DNA from: Cadophora sp. MPI-SDFR-AT-0126
Lineage: Eukaryota > Ascomycota > Leotiomycetes > Helotiales > Ploettnerulaceae
Direction: 5' to 3'
DNA: 64,000 nucleotides
NCBI GenBank assembly: GCA_020747065.1
Contig: JAGMVK010000018.1
Location: 372,001-436,000, forward strand
Shown: piece by piece, positions 20,576 through 33,936 of the stretch
How the letters are laid out: every line of letters begins with the position of its first letter
Position numbering within the stretch: the first letter of the stretch is position 1
Made by a program: the position numbers and the translations under genes
The notes under the pieces: model-generated
Told to the model about the DNA's origin: nothing
Databases searched by the model: none
What the model saw: the letters and a program-made list of their open reading frames with translations, nothing else

Positions 20576-21604
20576 GGCAAAAGTTGATTTGCACTCTTGA
20601 CATTGACGATCAGCTCTGGTGTTGTGTATTCCGATAAGGACCACTTAAGGTCAGTAGCCTGCAACTAATGGAAAAGTGATGTTGTGGAAGTTGACTGTAC
20701 GCCATCACCGCTGTGTAATCTTGTATGCATTTGTTCAATCTGATCAAAACCCGCTCTACTTTCTTCAGGGTCAACGGGCAAGTGATAATATAGGTCGGGA
20801 AACCTTCTGACTATGGGCAAGTCGTACAGCGCATGAATTGAACATTAGTTCAGCCATGTGCTTAGCTCACAGGCAAGGGCGAGTGAAGCAAGAGTTCATT
20901 AAATTAAAGTAATTAGAAGAAGAATGCTGATGGGAACGTGATATTGTCTTACTTGCTTTCTTGGCTGCCTCACTCTAGTGAAGGCTTCCTTTTCAAAAAT
21001 CCCAACTATTCATTTGCTTCATAAAATCTAGTCTCCCTTCACGTCGCAGTCTGCAGAATCCCTCTCTTCCACTGCGAAGTCATCGACCCTCTTCGTTCTG
21101 TACATCCAACGTCGTACTGACTCCATCGACTCTCCGACTTCCGAATAAGAACATAAGAGGCAAGTTCAAAAATAGCGTCGAGGAAATGTCAGGAGGGATG
21201 GTGCGAGGAATGTAATTTATGACATCCCTTCGGAATGCAATTTTTTAAGGAGCGCCAGTCCAAGCCCTATGTTAAACGCCACTGTGATTTCTGGACGCAG
21301 GCCCCCTCCAGCAAATAATAATGAAATACGTGCCAGCTAAATTACGGAACCGAAGAAGTGAAGCCGCACGAGAACAATATCGTGACACATTTCGCCATTT
21401 GCTTTTGTTTATTATCGCTTATTTGTTTGGCTTCGACTATTACTCCGAGAAGGCAACGTGCCACAGGAGGACTTTGAATGTACGGAAAGTTCTAGCATTG
21501 CATAGGCAGCCTAGATAGTGTCGCCAGAATATCTCGTATTCATTGTAGATTATAGTTGTCAGTCTATATCGCTTCGAAAATCTGCATTGTTTTAAGGTTG
21601 AGCA
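20576..21604. other. Intergenic region between NLR-like gene and GH18 gene
   Basis: About 1 kb shared by two divergently transcribed genes. It should contain both promoters and perhaps a missed upstream exon of the NLR-like gene. No recognisable repeat or RNA gene. Confidence 0.4.
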
Positions 21605-22823
21605 ATGATGTCTTTCGTAAAAACCATAGGTGATGCTCCAACTTACAGCAGGCGAATGCGCCGAGACCAGCCCCGGACCCCACCACACCTCCAGCCCCGC
21701 GATCCTTCGAACTTCCTGTCTCTTCTCAAACCTCAACCTACGATGCCTCCTCTACCTCCTCCTTCAACACCACGAATAGTCATATACTACCAGACGCAGC
21801 ACAATTCAGATGGCACGCCCTGCTCGATCCTCCCAATCATTACAAAGCCCAACATCGCGGTGACACACGTCAATCTCGCCGCCATTCATCTCAATGATCC
21901 ACCAGGAAACATACATCTAGTACATGATCCCCTCATCTTGACAGAAGCGCCAATTGATCACTCTGCAGAACGATCACGTACCCGGAGACCCTCGATACGT
22001 CACTCTATGGGCTGAATTGCGAATCCTCCAAGCCTCGGGCATCAAAGTGCTGGGCATGCTTGGAGGGGCGGCGAAAGGTTCATTCACACGACTAGACCTC
22101 GACGACGCAACTTTCGAAGCATACTACATACCTCTACGGAACCTAATACGAGAACGAAATCTGGATGGGCTAGATCTGGACGTCGAAGAGCGCATGACGC
22201 TGGCGGGAATAATACGACTTATCGATCGACTAAAGAGCGATTTTGGAGACGACTTCATTATCACCCTCGCGCCCGTCGCAGCAGCTTTAATGTCCGAGCG
22301 ACCGGAGCACAATCTCAGTGGATTCAGCTATGAGGCTTTGGAGGTTATGCGCGGCAAGCAGATAGGATGGTATAATACACAATTCTACTGTGGGTGGGGA
22401 GACCTGAGCAAAACCGACGGGTACGATTTCATGGTTAGAAGAGGCTTCCCTGCGGACAAGATCGTGATTGGCATGGTCACGAATCCTGGAAATGGAAGTG
22501 GCTGGGTGCCTTTCGAGCTGCTGCAGGAAGTGCTGATCACACTGAAGTTGAGGTATCCTGGATTTGGAGGGGTAATGGGGTGGGAGTACTTCAACTCTTT
22601 ACCAGGAGATAGGGCGAGACCATGGGAGTGGGCGGCCTTCATGACGAAGACTGTAAGGAACGGACTTCCAGCGGCTGCTTCGTCTGCCCCGGTCCCAGTT
22701 ATTGTACCGGTCGTGACGAAGCAAAATCCGTTTATGATGGTTGATGAAGACCCGAATGTTAAGGACGATGCACCTGTGCCGAAAGAGTTTGAATATTTTT
22801 CTGATGGCAGTATAGCCGAATAA
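21605..22823 (+). CDS. GH18 family hydrolase without signal peptide
   Basis: Two exons, 21605-21919 and 21969-22823, with a 49-bp intron (GTACAT..CTGCAG) that joins GNIHL to NDHVPGDPRYVTLW in frame. The 389-residue product has the GH18 barrel signature: a first strand RIVIYYQT, then VLGMLGG, and the catalytic DGLDLDVEE (DxxDxDxE, acid/base Glu present). Next come TLAPVA, IGWYNTQFY and VMGWEYFNS with the conserved late-strand Trp. GH18 enzymes cleave beta-1,4 N-acetylglucosamine linkages (chitin or N-glycan cores). There is no secretion signal, the N terminus is Pro/Arg-rich, and no chitin-binding module is seen. A cytosolic chitinase or endo-beta-N-acetylglucosaminidase is likely. An internal ATG at 21743 is an alternative start. 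Confidence 0.9.
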
Positions 22824-22896
22824 GCATCAATCAGCCACCTGACCAAACAACATTCCATCGGACGAATTGAACTGGTAAATTTGTTTGTCAGGTAAG

Positions 22897-24314
22897 TTAC
22901 TCTGCAGCTAGTCTGACAACCACCTTCTTCGTCGCGCTCTTCTTGGAATTGAAAGCCTCTAGCGCTTTCAAGACCTCCTCTACTCCAACATCGCCCACCA
23001 CATCATAGTCCATTGGCTTCAAAGAACCATCGGCCAGGTACTTCTCTAACGTTGGGATAAAGTCCTCGATGTCCTGATTCACCTGCAGAATACTCTCATC
23101 TCCAGTCTTACCGATCTTCCCCAAGGCAACCATGTTAATCTGAATGCCTTGTTTTGGCTCAATAGGCACCCTGAACCTTGTCAGTTGATTTCTTCAAGCT
23201 CATGGTTGTCTTACCAGTCGTTGGTTGTAACAAAGTACTTGGTGTCTGCTTTGGGGTCGCCATGTTGAGCAAGTGCTTCCATCCCTGTCTCTGTTGCCAT
23301 TGCACTTGCATCAAATACTCGACTGAACTTCCCACCTGTGATACTTGCTATTTCTTTTAGTTGATCTTCAAGTGGCAGCTTGTAGTTGAACGTTGCATCC
23401 GCTCCGACAGTTTTCAGGAACTTCTCACTTGTCAGTATCCTGGATTCCGTTGAAAGTGCAAATGTTTACCTCGTCATTAGCTGGTGAACACGACCCGAGG
23501 ACCTTGAATCCGCAAAGTTTTGCAATCTTTGAAATGTCAGCAAGCTCTCCACGCTGACAGAGACGGGAATATTCAGACCTGGACGGCATATTGTCCCACA
23601 CTTCCAGCAGCGCCGAGAACTAGGATCCATTCCTCGCCAACCTTCCCACCAGTTGATTGAAGTTCAATATCTGCACCACTGACCAACCCCAAAGATGCAG
23701 TCTACCACTATCAGCATCTCCCAGAGCATGTAATCTCACGAACATACCAACAGTCCAACACCCAGCGTAGCAGCTTGTTCTCGAGTAACGTTCTCCGGCT
23801 TCTTGAACGTGATATTCTCATCCATCAGGAACTATCCTCAGCCACATCTCATCAGCATCAAAGCACCCTCATTCTCAAATCGGTACAAGCAAGCTAGACG
23901 TACGTATTCCTGGAATGTCGAGTACCCAGGCGCGCCTAATCTCGTACATCCAAAGACTGAGTCCCCAACCTTGAACTTCGTCACTTCGCTTCCGACTTCC
24001 ACAACAACGCCGGACGCGTCACAACCGAGGACGATAGGCCATGAGAGGACCAGGGCGCCGGCGCGCATGAATTCTTCGCTGGTAGTGGTGTGTTAGTAGT
24101 GTGATTTTGAATGAAGATTCAAATAGATCGACTTCATGATGAGATGAGACGAAATAGGGAAAGGGATGGAGATCGAATGAGTGAGAACGAACACTGGATT
24201 GATGCCTGTCACGAGAGACTTGACGAGGATTTGTTTGCGCGAGGGTTTAGGAACTTCGAGGTTGTCGACTGGGACGAATTGCCCGCCCGCTTCTGCGAGG
24301 AGTATGCCTTTCAT
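22897..24314 (-). CDS. MDR-superfamily oxidoreductase (alcohol dehydrogenase / enoyl reductase-like)
   Basis: Seven short exons: 24314-24193, 24078-23904, 23831-23748, 23701-23579, 23526-23470, 23423-23215 and 23170-22897, giving 347 residues. The protein has the medium-chain reductase layout: an N-terminal GroES-like fold ([25 protein letters not shown]), then a nucleotide-binding fold with [13 protein letters not shown] as the glycine motif, GADATFNY, and a C-terminal [10 protein letters not shown]. The catalytic zinc ligands of classical alcohol dehydrogenases are not evident, so it resembles zinc-independent quinone or trans-enoyl reductases. NADPH use is likely. The gene converges with the GH18 gene, with 73 bp between stops. 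The first donor (GTTCGT) is weak, so exon 1 may end slightly differently. Confidence 0.85.
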
Positions 24315-26393
24315 CGTGATCGTTGTCCGTATGGTGATATCAAGTCTGATTGAAGAATAAAGGATAGAGCAGAATGTAATACAAGCACAGTTTCAGAGGC
24401 GCAGAGAGAATTCGATTCTGAGGCTCAGATGTGAATCGCAAAACACTATGTAATGCAATGTTCTAGATCCCTCTCAACCTCAGCTTGAAGCTCCAGACCC
24501 CTCTCTATATACCCAAACCCGATTCAAGCCACCTTCCCTCTCAAACAACGGTCTTCCAAGCCACAGTCCCCTCTCAGTACCCTATCCTCCCAACCGCACC
24601 ATACCACACCACACAAACTCGTATCCAGGATGTCTCTCCAGCATCTATCAAATGAAAATATACCACCGCGCACCAGACGCAGGGTCCTGAATGGAAGGAG
24701 TTTAAACCCCTCATGCATGTCTCCCATTCCTATCTGGCATCCTCTCTTTCAATGCAACTCGGTATTGAACGCACGAATCTGGAGATGGAGAACGGCAAGC
24801 CACGAACGCCAATCGTGGTGTGTGGTGCGCTTGATTGGTGCTGTGGTGTGCGGCCCCGCGTAGTGGGATGGTGCCAAGGTGGGGCTGAAGGGAGGGGGGT
24901 TTGTGTGACCTTGGACGGGCGGGCGTGCGGGCGAATCGTGCGATTCTAGATAAGTTCTAGTGGTGTTGTTAGATGATGGTAGGGCGAGAGGAGTTCAGAT
25001 GGTGTGTTTAGTGTGCCGTGCGACGTAAGACGGCGTGATGTTGAGGCTCTGGCTATTTATACAGTATCCTGCAGGTTGGAAGCTTGATCTGCTGGGATTG
25101 CGCATAGGGCTGGCTGTTGCTTGTTGAAGGATTGATTTGTGGAGATAAGACAATGGGATTTGATTGGGATATGCAGATGTTGGATATGTCCATATTGCAT
25201 CGAGATTCTGCAACTGGGAAAGTTAAATCCGGATAAGCTCAAATGGTGTCGATCGATTGTTCGGGATGAGGTAGTAAGCGGAGAGTTTGCTTGTCCGTGT
25301 GGATGCCATTGAAGAAGTTCAATTCTAGATCCTCAACTCGGGGGCTTGATGGCATGAAGGAAGATTTGTTGAGGAGTGTTTTGTTTCGCAAGACCGTCTG
25401 CCTGTGTTGAAGATTTCACTTGTTAACGTGCCAGCCGTGAAGTATTGTTGGCTGGCAGCAAAGAAGAACAACATGAAGCGCAGGTTCCGGTGATCAAATC
25501 GATGTTTCCCAGTAATCGCATGAAATGGAAAGCTCTGATTTTGCCGTGACAGATCCAGTAACCCCCATCCAAGACCAAAATTCGTCGTCAAGAGCAAAAT
25601 CTCGACTTCGTACAGACCCAACAAAAAGTACCCTCCATTCAAGCCTCAGAAAGCGAAGATCAGAGAGATTCTCGCAGTAATTATGGAAGCCACAAGCAAA
25701 CATCGATTGCCAAGCAGCCTTCCCACTCAGCAACATCAGCCAATAGCCCTGGATCTAAACCTCATTTCACTACCTCTTTACTTATACTCAGCTTGGCCCA
25801 GTCTGAGAACGAGAAGAGATCCGACGCCAGACTCCTCAAGAAGGATGAACTGTCGAGCAGTCTCAAGAAATCCTCCGATATTCAGATCTTTCTGGTCAGT
25901 CTGCTTTACGCCTGTCGTCATTCAGTGTATGATCGCCACAACGGCTTCCGTGAAAAAATCTACTGCGCGATGATAGGATATTCAGGATGAGCTCAACAAA
26001 AGAAAAACATAATCCACGGTACCTCCGAGCGGGCCACTGCTGTATCATATTCGAAGCTGCGATATCTTCTCCGGAGACGATTGGGCCTTCAAGAAATTGC
26101 TGAACCTGCTTCCCACGTGTTGCAGGTCCGTCTGTCTCAAGGACTCGATGATCAGATGAAGCAGCCCGTTATGAAGCTCTTGCAACGACATCATGGCGAG
26201 AATGACGGATATAAGTTTGTATGCAGCAGGTAAGATGGCGATGAGTTGAAATTGAAGTGTGCTGTGTGATATCCAGAGTGCCAGGGGGCGTAAGTTCAGA
26301 GGGTCTACCGTCACCAGCTGTGGTACAACTACAAACTTTGTGCGAAGAAGTAGCCATGAAAATCGAAGCGGCTTCTGACTTGCCAGATAACTT
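24315..26393. other. Two-kilobase region without a recognised gene
   Basis: The region combines the promoter of the oxidoreductase gene and about 1.9 kb of unassigned sequence. Short open frames at 24630-24949 and 25683-25990 show no domain and no consistent splice structure. No tandem repeats or RIP-like AT blocks are apparent. Confidence 0.35.
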
Positions 26394-27443
26394 TCATCCA
26401 TCCTCCAGGTCGTACACAAATTTCAGAGACGGCATTCTCCCCTCCCATCCAGCAGGCCACTGGTCCTCAACCTTCAGCAGTTCCTCCACCCATTGCCCCT
26501 CCGTTCTATTCCTCCACTCAACAGGCAGCATCTTCTCCTTCTTACGCACCAGAAGCACGACTTCTCTCAGTGCCGGCATTTCGATCAAATGCCTCGTAGG
26601 CACCCACCATCCAGTCGCACCCCAGTTTGTCCAGTACTGGGATCGCGCCGATGCCCAGAATTTGTAAGGCGGCATCGCAATATGAAGACTGAGAATGACT
26701 CTTTGAATGTCCGGAATCTGCTGAGCGACAATGGCGGCGAATCGGGTCAATGTAAAGACGCCGTTGTAGCTCGCGACGTTGACGCCAACGTGAAGTGTAT
26801 CGGCTGAAGGGTTGATGATGAGCCCCGTCACGGGCGGTTCTGACGGCAGGGACTTCTCAATCCGGGATGTCGGGTTGACCACTTCGCGACCCCAGGCGTC
26901 GTATTCATCCTGAAGGCATCTTCGATATTGTTTGGAGAGGACATTTCGACTCTCGTGACATGCTAATAGGACGCCCGGCATCGGCAGTAAATTGTGAGAT
27001 TTCGACGGGTAGAATTCACAGCCGCAAGGATGTGAAGCTGAACATGGTGTGATAACCATGTGGTGTGGTCTAAGAAGTGTGTCTGGGTATAGGGGGATAG
27101 CGGGAAGTGGCTCATCTGGTCCTGGAAAGAAATATGGGAGGCCCGAAGACGAGGGAGCGAGAGGTTGGTCTGAGTCCAAGCTTTGATCGGGGTTTGGGTC
27201 TGGAGCATAACCTTCCCACCTGTCTTCATCGGATATCCATGAAGGAGAATACTCGTGAAGATGGACTCGGAGAGTGCGCGTTGGAGCTGAATAGGACCAA
27301 ATCTTGAGCCGTAGCTCAACGGGAAGTTTAGAAAATTGAGGGAAGGATGCTGGGACTGGTTGTGCTGGATGGGTATCGTGACGACTACTCGAAGTGGAGA
27401 ACAGGCGCGAGATGGCTGAGGTGGCGGATTGGAAGAGATCCAT
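26394..27443 (-). CDS. 2EXR-domain protein
   Basis: A single exon of 349 residues from the ATG at 27443 (MDLFQSATSAISRLFS..). Near residue 35 it has FPQFSKLPVELRLKIWSYSAPTR, the hallmark opening of the fungal 2EXR domain, an F-box-like family expanded in Pezizomycotina. Later conserved blocks include LLACHESRNV, the aromatic stretch with INPSADTLHVG, and VILSLH. The frame is open about 100 bp further upstream, but only with non-ATG codons. The biochemical role of the family is unknown. Protein-protein interaction is inferred from the F-box-like core. No neighbour suggests a pathway. Confidence 0.85.
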   Translation of the reverse strand: MDLFQSATSAISRLFSTSSSRHDTHPAQPVPASFPQFSKLPVELRLKIWSYSAPTRTLRVHLHEYSPSWISDEDRWEGYAPDPNPDQSLDSDQPLAPSSSGLPYFFPGPDEPLPAIPLYPDTLLRPHHMVITPCSASHPCGCEFYPSKSHNLLPMPGVLLACHESRNVLSKQYRRCLQDEYDAWGREVVNPTSRIEKSLPSEPPVTGLIINPSADTLHVGVNVASYNGVFTLTRFAAIVAQQIPDIQRVILSLHIAMPPYKFWASARSQYWTNWGATGWWVPTRHLIEMPALREVVLLVRKKEKMLPVEWRNRTEGQWVEELLKVEDQWPAGWEGRMPSLKFVYDLEDG

Positions 27444-28111
27444 CGTAAATGTCAGTGGTAAAGGATGAGATGTATAGGTAATTTCCTTTACTATTTGAGG
27501 ATTCTGTACAAGAGATCGTGTGTTCAGTCTAGGCAGCAAGGAGTCATCAAGGTCCCAACGTTAGGATCTGTGGCCGTACATGGGGCAGATAAGTTTAAGT
27601 AATGCAAAGTTCGTCGAAAGGACAGATCGCAAGGAGTAGTGCAAAGTAAGGTTCACAGCAGGGAAGTGTTAGGGAGCATCGTGCTTTGATCTGATGCTTG
27701 TGGTGTTTGTTGTGAGAATCAACTCGATGTCAGCTTCGGCCTTCGGCCATTTGTCGGTTCCCCGCGGGAAATGGGCAGATTTGAAGGTGTATGCCTCAAA
27801 AAGACAATTTATCAGTTACATGGCACTTACGCAATTCGAATATCTAAATACTATAAGAAGAATAAACAGTTGACACATTACTAGAGTATCTTACATTTAA
27901 ATGCTTTTTTTTAACACAATAGTAGCGTCATTCAATGATTTTCGAATTAAGGGCCCGGCCTCTCGCTGAATATACTAACCAAGCGAGCCAATGAAACGAC
28001 GATGAACATCCCACAAGCGCTCTTACTCCCGACAAACTTTTGTTGGCTATATCTAATCAAATAACAACTTTTGTTCTCATCCAGCCAGTAAAACGACTGA
28101 GGTAAACCGAA
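27444..28111. other. Intergenic spacer upstream of the tRNA gene
   Basis: About 670 bp that become AT-rich towards 27840-27950. They contain the 2EXR promoter and the 5' flank of the tRNA gene. No coding signal is seen. Confidence 0.4.
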
Positions 28112-28183
28112 AGCAATTTGGCGCAGAGGAAGCGCGCGGGGCTCATAACCCTGAGGTCCCAAGATCGAAACTTGGAATTGCTA
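28112..28183 (+). tRNA. Initiator tRNA-Met (anticodon CAT)
   Basis: A complete 72-nt cloverleaf with no intron. The acceptor AGCAATT pairs with AATTGCT (7 bp), followed by discriminator A. The D stem is GCGC/GCGC. The anticodon stem CGGGG/CCCTG holds loop CTCATAA (anticodon 28144-28146). The T stem is CCAAG/CTTGG. Initiator-specific traits are the A1:U72 pair, three G:C pairs (29-31 with 39-41), and the loop ATCGAAA replacing TTCRANN (A54 and A60). Internal A and B boxes lie within. T runs at 28190-28193 and 28197-28203 can end RNA polymerase III transcription. It delivers methionine to start codons on the ribosome. Confidence 0.96.
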
Positions 28184-28189
28184 TCATTC

Positions 28190-28203
28190 TTTTGCCTTTT
28201 TTT
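28190..28203 (+). terminator. RNA polymerase III terminator of the tRNA-Met gene
   Basis: A T4 run (28190-28193) and a T7 run (28197-28203) lie 7 to 20 nt beyond the mature tRNA end, the usual Pol III stop signal. Confidence 0.8.
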
Positions 28204-28763
28204 GGATGTGCATCGGTGAAATTTAGGTCCTGCAGATTGGTGCTTTTTTTTGTTTTGGGCTACTTCATTGTTCTCTTTAATCACCGATGTTGTTCCAATC
28301 GCCGACGAAATTTAGCCGAATGGTGCTGAACATCTTTTAGCACATCATTACATCCCTTTTCCATTCCCACCTCTGTTTACAATATTTTGTTGATCTAAAG
28401 TGGCTCAACATATTCCGAGCTGTATCGAACTTTCGTTCATTCACAAAATGCGCAGCAGCTGCTCACAAAACCTTGAGAGAAAAAGCACAGCTGTTCACAG
28501 AAGGCTTAGATTTGGGCCATTTTTGAAGCTCGCCCATAGCAAGACTGGCCATTTCTCACTCACATGGCGCAGGCAGACCGTCCAGAAGTGAAGCTTGAGG
28601 TTTAATTTTGTGGTAAGGACCGAATAGAAGCAGTAAATAAACCTACAAATTTTGCAGGATGTTGAATCCCGATGCAGGAAGATGAAGGAGCGACTCTGCG
28701 AGGTACGTCAGAAGTAAAGAAATAGACCATTCACGAGAGCTCGGGCTCGTGCCGAGCAGGTTG
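28204..28763. other. Intergenic spacer between tRNA-Met and MAP2
   Basis: About 560 bp. A 63-codon open frame at 28400-28591 has no family resemblance. It should include the 3' UTR of the methionine aminopeptidase gene. Confidence 0.4.
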
Positions 28764-30490
<1,727 letters not shown>

Positions 30491-31573
30491 ATTGGTTTCA
30501 TCAAGTGCAGTGCGTGGTATGAACAATTGTTGGACGTTCGTTGTTGTTAAGACGAAAGGAGTTCCGATCAGGAGAAGTGATTCTCCCATATCTTGGCGCG
30601 GCCGCTCTGGCCGATGCGCCTTTGGGATGACATCGATCTGCAGGGATTCACTCGCTAAATCAACCTCATGTCAACAACTCCAGCCATTTCAGCCATAATC
30701 TAGACGGAAAGAACTAATTCTTTGGTAAGACTGTTCCCCAGGAGCAAGTGGTGGTTCTTTGAGTCGTAGACGGACAGATATTTTAGCACAACCAGGCTGC
30801 AATCAGAAGAGCGGTCTCCTCACGACAACCACCCCCTTGGCCTGGTTTCACTCTTTCCATCAAACCAGAATACAGAACCGTTTGGAGCAGAGTTCAGGCA
30901 GCATCTATGAGACATTTAGAGAAGAACTCATGATATATAGAAGGGGCCAATAGTACCTGCTCCTCAAACATCCCACCGCCGGTCCTGAGTCTAATGTCAG
31001 AACCTTTTCGATTTTAGACTGATGGTACCATTCTAGTCGCAATTCAAGTCTTGGATAGCTCAAAAGGTATCACCAGTAGGTAGCTTTCCATATGGTGATT
31101 TGAATTCTACTAATTGATACCTCGAAGACCATAATGAACAGTAAAATGCAAAGCAGACAAGATGCTCATGATTATCTTGAACCACACCACTGTACCTCCC
31201 AAAGGTCCTTCAACTTGGGGACCCATAAAGTACCAAATTTATGTCATTACTTTCATATCATGTTGTGAAGACTTGTGAGTGGAGTGGAGAATGTCTCTCG
31301 TATTAGCAAGGCAACCAAGTAGTAGTTACGAAATCCAAGCCCGAAGCCTGCCCTGAATCCAGGCCTGGAGAACAATTGACCACAAGGAAGCCATCTGCGA
31401 AGATTATCAAAGTCGCTCTATGGAAGCAATAAACCTCAGATCTCCCAAGGCTGCTTTTCCCAACCGTGTATAACATAACGCGCAACACCAGGAGAGCACC
31501 CATTGAAGTAACTCCCGCTAAAATTCCAACCCAACCCTGTGCTTCATGTCGATTCTAACCATAGTTGTCTAGC
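30491..31573. other. Intergenic region
   Basis: About 1.1 kb between the MAP2 start and the F-box-like gene stop. Short open frames only. No repeat or RNA gene recognised. Confidence 0.4.
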
Positions 31574-32466
31574 CTAAGGGACGAAAGTCCACGACACACC
31601 ACAATTACCTCCAATATGATCCATGTAGCTGATCAGACGAATGCCAGCCAGATCTGCATCCACCATGACCTTCATTGCCTCTGTGTACCACTCATCGCCC
31701 ATTCCATGGGGGTTTGGCAGGACATGTCTTCGAACAACGTAGTGCGTCATACCGTTATCGTTTGTTCCCCTGCTTACGAAGGCCATGGTATCCTCATATG
31801 CGTGGTATCGTCGATCCAGTTCGATCTCGAGCGGGCCAACGACATCACCATAGACACTACGAGCGAGAAACTTTCTGCTGAAGGTTCCAACGCGATATTC
31901 AGGACCCATGAAGTCGGTGATTGCGTTGCTTAGCGACAGAACACTCGTGCTACCAGGAAGACCTCGAATGATCTCGTAGTTGTCCTTGAGACGGATGGGC
32001 ATGGGAACATAAGACTTGAGGATGGAGTAAAAGATGGGATTGGAGAGTCCGAAGCATGTTGCGGAGGTTTTGCAAGCCGAGTGTTTGACGAGGAGGTCGA
32101 AGATCATAAGGACGACGTCATTTGGTAGATCTGTGATCTTGAGCGATCTCTTGGGGACCTTCGCCTGGACTGGGACTTTAACGGGGACTGTGATCTTCAC
32201 TGGGTCTACGGACTGTCAGCTGTCTTACGCAGAACATCTGAGACTCTTGACTGCGTACCTGGAGCAGGAATCTCGATCTCAACTTCGAACTTGGGCTTGA
32301 TCTTGATCACAACCTTGGGCTCGACTCTAGGCTCGAGTTTAGGCTTGAGGCTGAAGATACGGAGAGGTGAGGATTGTGATGACAGCAACTTGGAGCTCTT
32401 GTGTGAGAGGCGTTGGTAAGCCCCCTTAAGTCTGGTGCGAATTGCCAGCACCATCGTGGCTGCCAT
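31574..32466 (-). CDS. F-box-like protein, paralogue of the neighbouring gene
   Basis: Two exons, 32466-32259 and 32205-31574 (intron GTACGC..CCGTAG, phase 1), give 279 residues. The N terminus has a low-complexity Lys/Val/Pro/Glu region with repeated PKLEP, PKVVIKIKPK and VPVKVPVQAKVPK units. Then comes an F-box-like core, ITDLPNDVVLMIFDLLVKHSACKTSATC, followed by a C-terminal domain with RKFLARSVYGD and HAYEDTMAF. The C-terminal blocks are shared with the divergently transcribed gene at 33222-33936. F-box proteins usually select substrates for SCF ubiquitin ligases. Here that role is an inference from the core alone. Confidence 0.75.
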
Positions 32467-33221
32467 GGCCTCACCTGTTGAGGTAAAGAGTTGCTGTTGC
32501 AGAGCTCATCGAAAACCGAGACTCGAAGTTCGAGGTAGGCAAGCTCGACCTCGTGGCTCCAAGCACGCTAAACACCCTGGTTTTCTCGAGCGAAGCTAGC
32601 GTCGAATTTCATAACAAACAATTTGCTCAGGTTCTGATTACGCGCTCCAAAAGAAGCTCTTGGTAAATTGAATGACGCAAATCAGAGTCGAAACTATACC
32701 TTATGATGTAATGTTTACTCGATTTTTCCGCAGCAACTCCGCCCTTGAAGCATCCTAGACGATTAGGAAGGTGAAGGGAAAGCAACGCTTCAGATTTCTA
32801 CAAAAAGATGATAGACATTCCAATTGACCTCAAGAATCTCTAAAGGGGTGAATACGTGTGTCATACTGAACGTGTACTGTTGCAAGATTCTTCTTGGCCA
32901 GTGACTCACATTGAATTCGTGTTGCTGTTTCGAGTGTAATCACTGACTGCCTGACTAGGGTGGACCTTTAGAGCCCGACCGCCCCAGCACGAGTGATAAG
33001 CTTCGATATCATTGCAATGAAGTTTTTATTTATGATGTTGCATTCTGAGCATTACCCTAGACCTAATCTCCTCTTGAAGACGACTCTTGTATCGAATATC
33101 AATTTCGAGACTCGCAAATTATATTCTGCTAAATTAAGCTCGACATCCACTGAAGACCCCTCCATCAACACCAACAAGCCATCTTAGTATCGACCTCGGC
33201 AGCCTATACAGGACCAAGAAA
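32467..33221. other. Spacer between two divergent F-box-like paralogues
   Basis: 755 bp carrying the promoters of both divergent genes. No repeat or specific regulatory site recognised. Confidence 0.4.
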
Positions 33222-33936
33222 ATGTTAGACCAAAAGGAAAGCAGAGACCTTCTGGAAAATGGCCACAGTAACGTCAAGCAGACCCTAACAGCCAACATCT
33301 CATCCGCATTGGTGCTTTATCGACCTCTCACGTGCACTCAAGGTATATTCCCTGACTCCATTTGAATTGCCAATTGGCACAATCTTCTTGTGTCACTACA
33401 ACTTACACACTATAGACAGTAAGACTGTGCTCAAGTCACCTCTCCTCGACCTCCCGCTGGACATCCTTGTCTGTTTGTTTCACACAATTATCGACGGCAG
33501 CGATCACAACACAGGGCCATGCAGCGACATCTGCCTTGGTCCGTCATGTCCAGAACTCTATCCCATCATGAAGCTCCTATATCCCCTACCAATTGCCCTT
33601 CAATGTACATTGACGGCTGGCGATCCATCATACATTTTCTTCAGCAATCCTCCTTACTACATGAACCGAGTTGCCTCCTTCTGCGGATCACGATATCGAC
33701 CATCTACTAAAATACATAAATTCCTCAACCGCGATGTGTATGGAGACAAGCCTGGTCTCAAAGAAGCAGAGTTAAATCAACGCCATGAAGACTACGAAAC
33801 GATGATCATGATAAAGGCGCCTAGACAATGGGGAAATCCATACCACCTTCGCTTAATCCCACTTCTTCCATCGCCAGTTGGAAGAGGCGCGTCATGGAAT
33901 GCTGAAGCTATCGCACATTTTCGAGAGTTGGCTTGA
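33222..33936 (+). CDS. F-box-like protein, divergent paralogue
   Basis: Two exons, 33222-33342 and 33416-33936 (intron GTATAT..CTATAG, phase 1), give 213 residues. After a short N terminus comes LLDLPLDILVCLFHTI, an F-box-like core. The C-terminal half shares blocks with the gene at 31574-32466: KFLNRDVYGD against KFLARSVYGD, then RHEDYETMIM against YHAYEDTMAF, then LLPSPVGRGASWNAEA against VLPNPHGMGDEWYTEA. It is shorter and lacks the charged N-terminal repeats. The pair most likely arose from an old inverted duplication. Confidence 0.7.

Noticed and set aside
24630..24949. Two overlapping plus-strand frames of about 78 codons
   Set aside because: Both are Cys/Gly/Trp-rich with no splice support and no family. 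Not supported as a gene.
31574..31881. Plus-strand open frames over the F-box-like gene
   Set aside because: They mirror the minus-strand coding exons. The minus-strand model has conserved splice sites and a paralogue.
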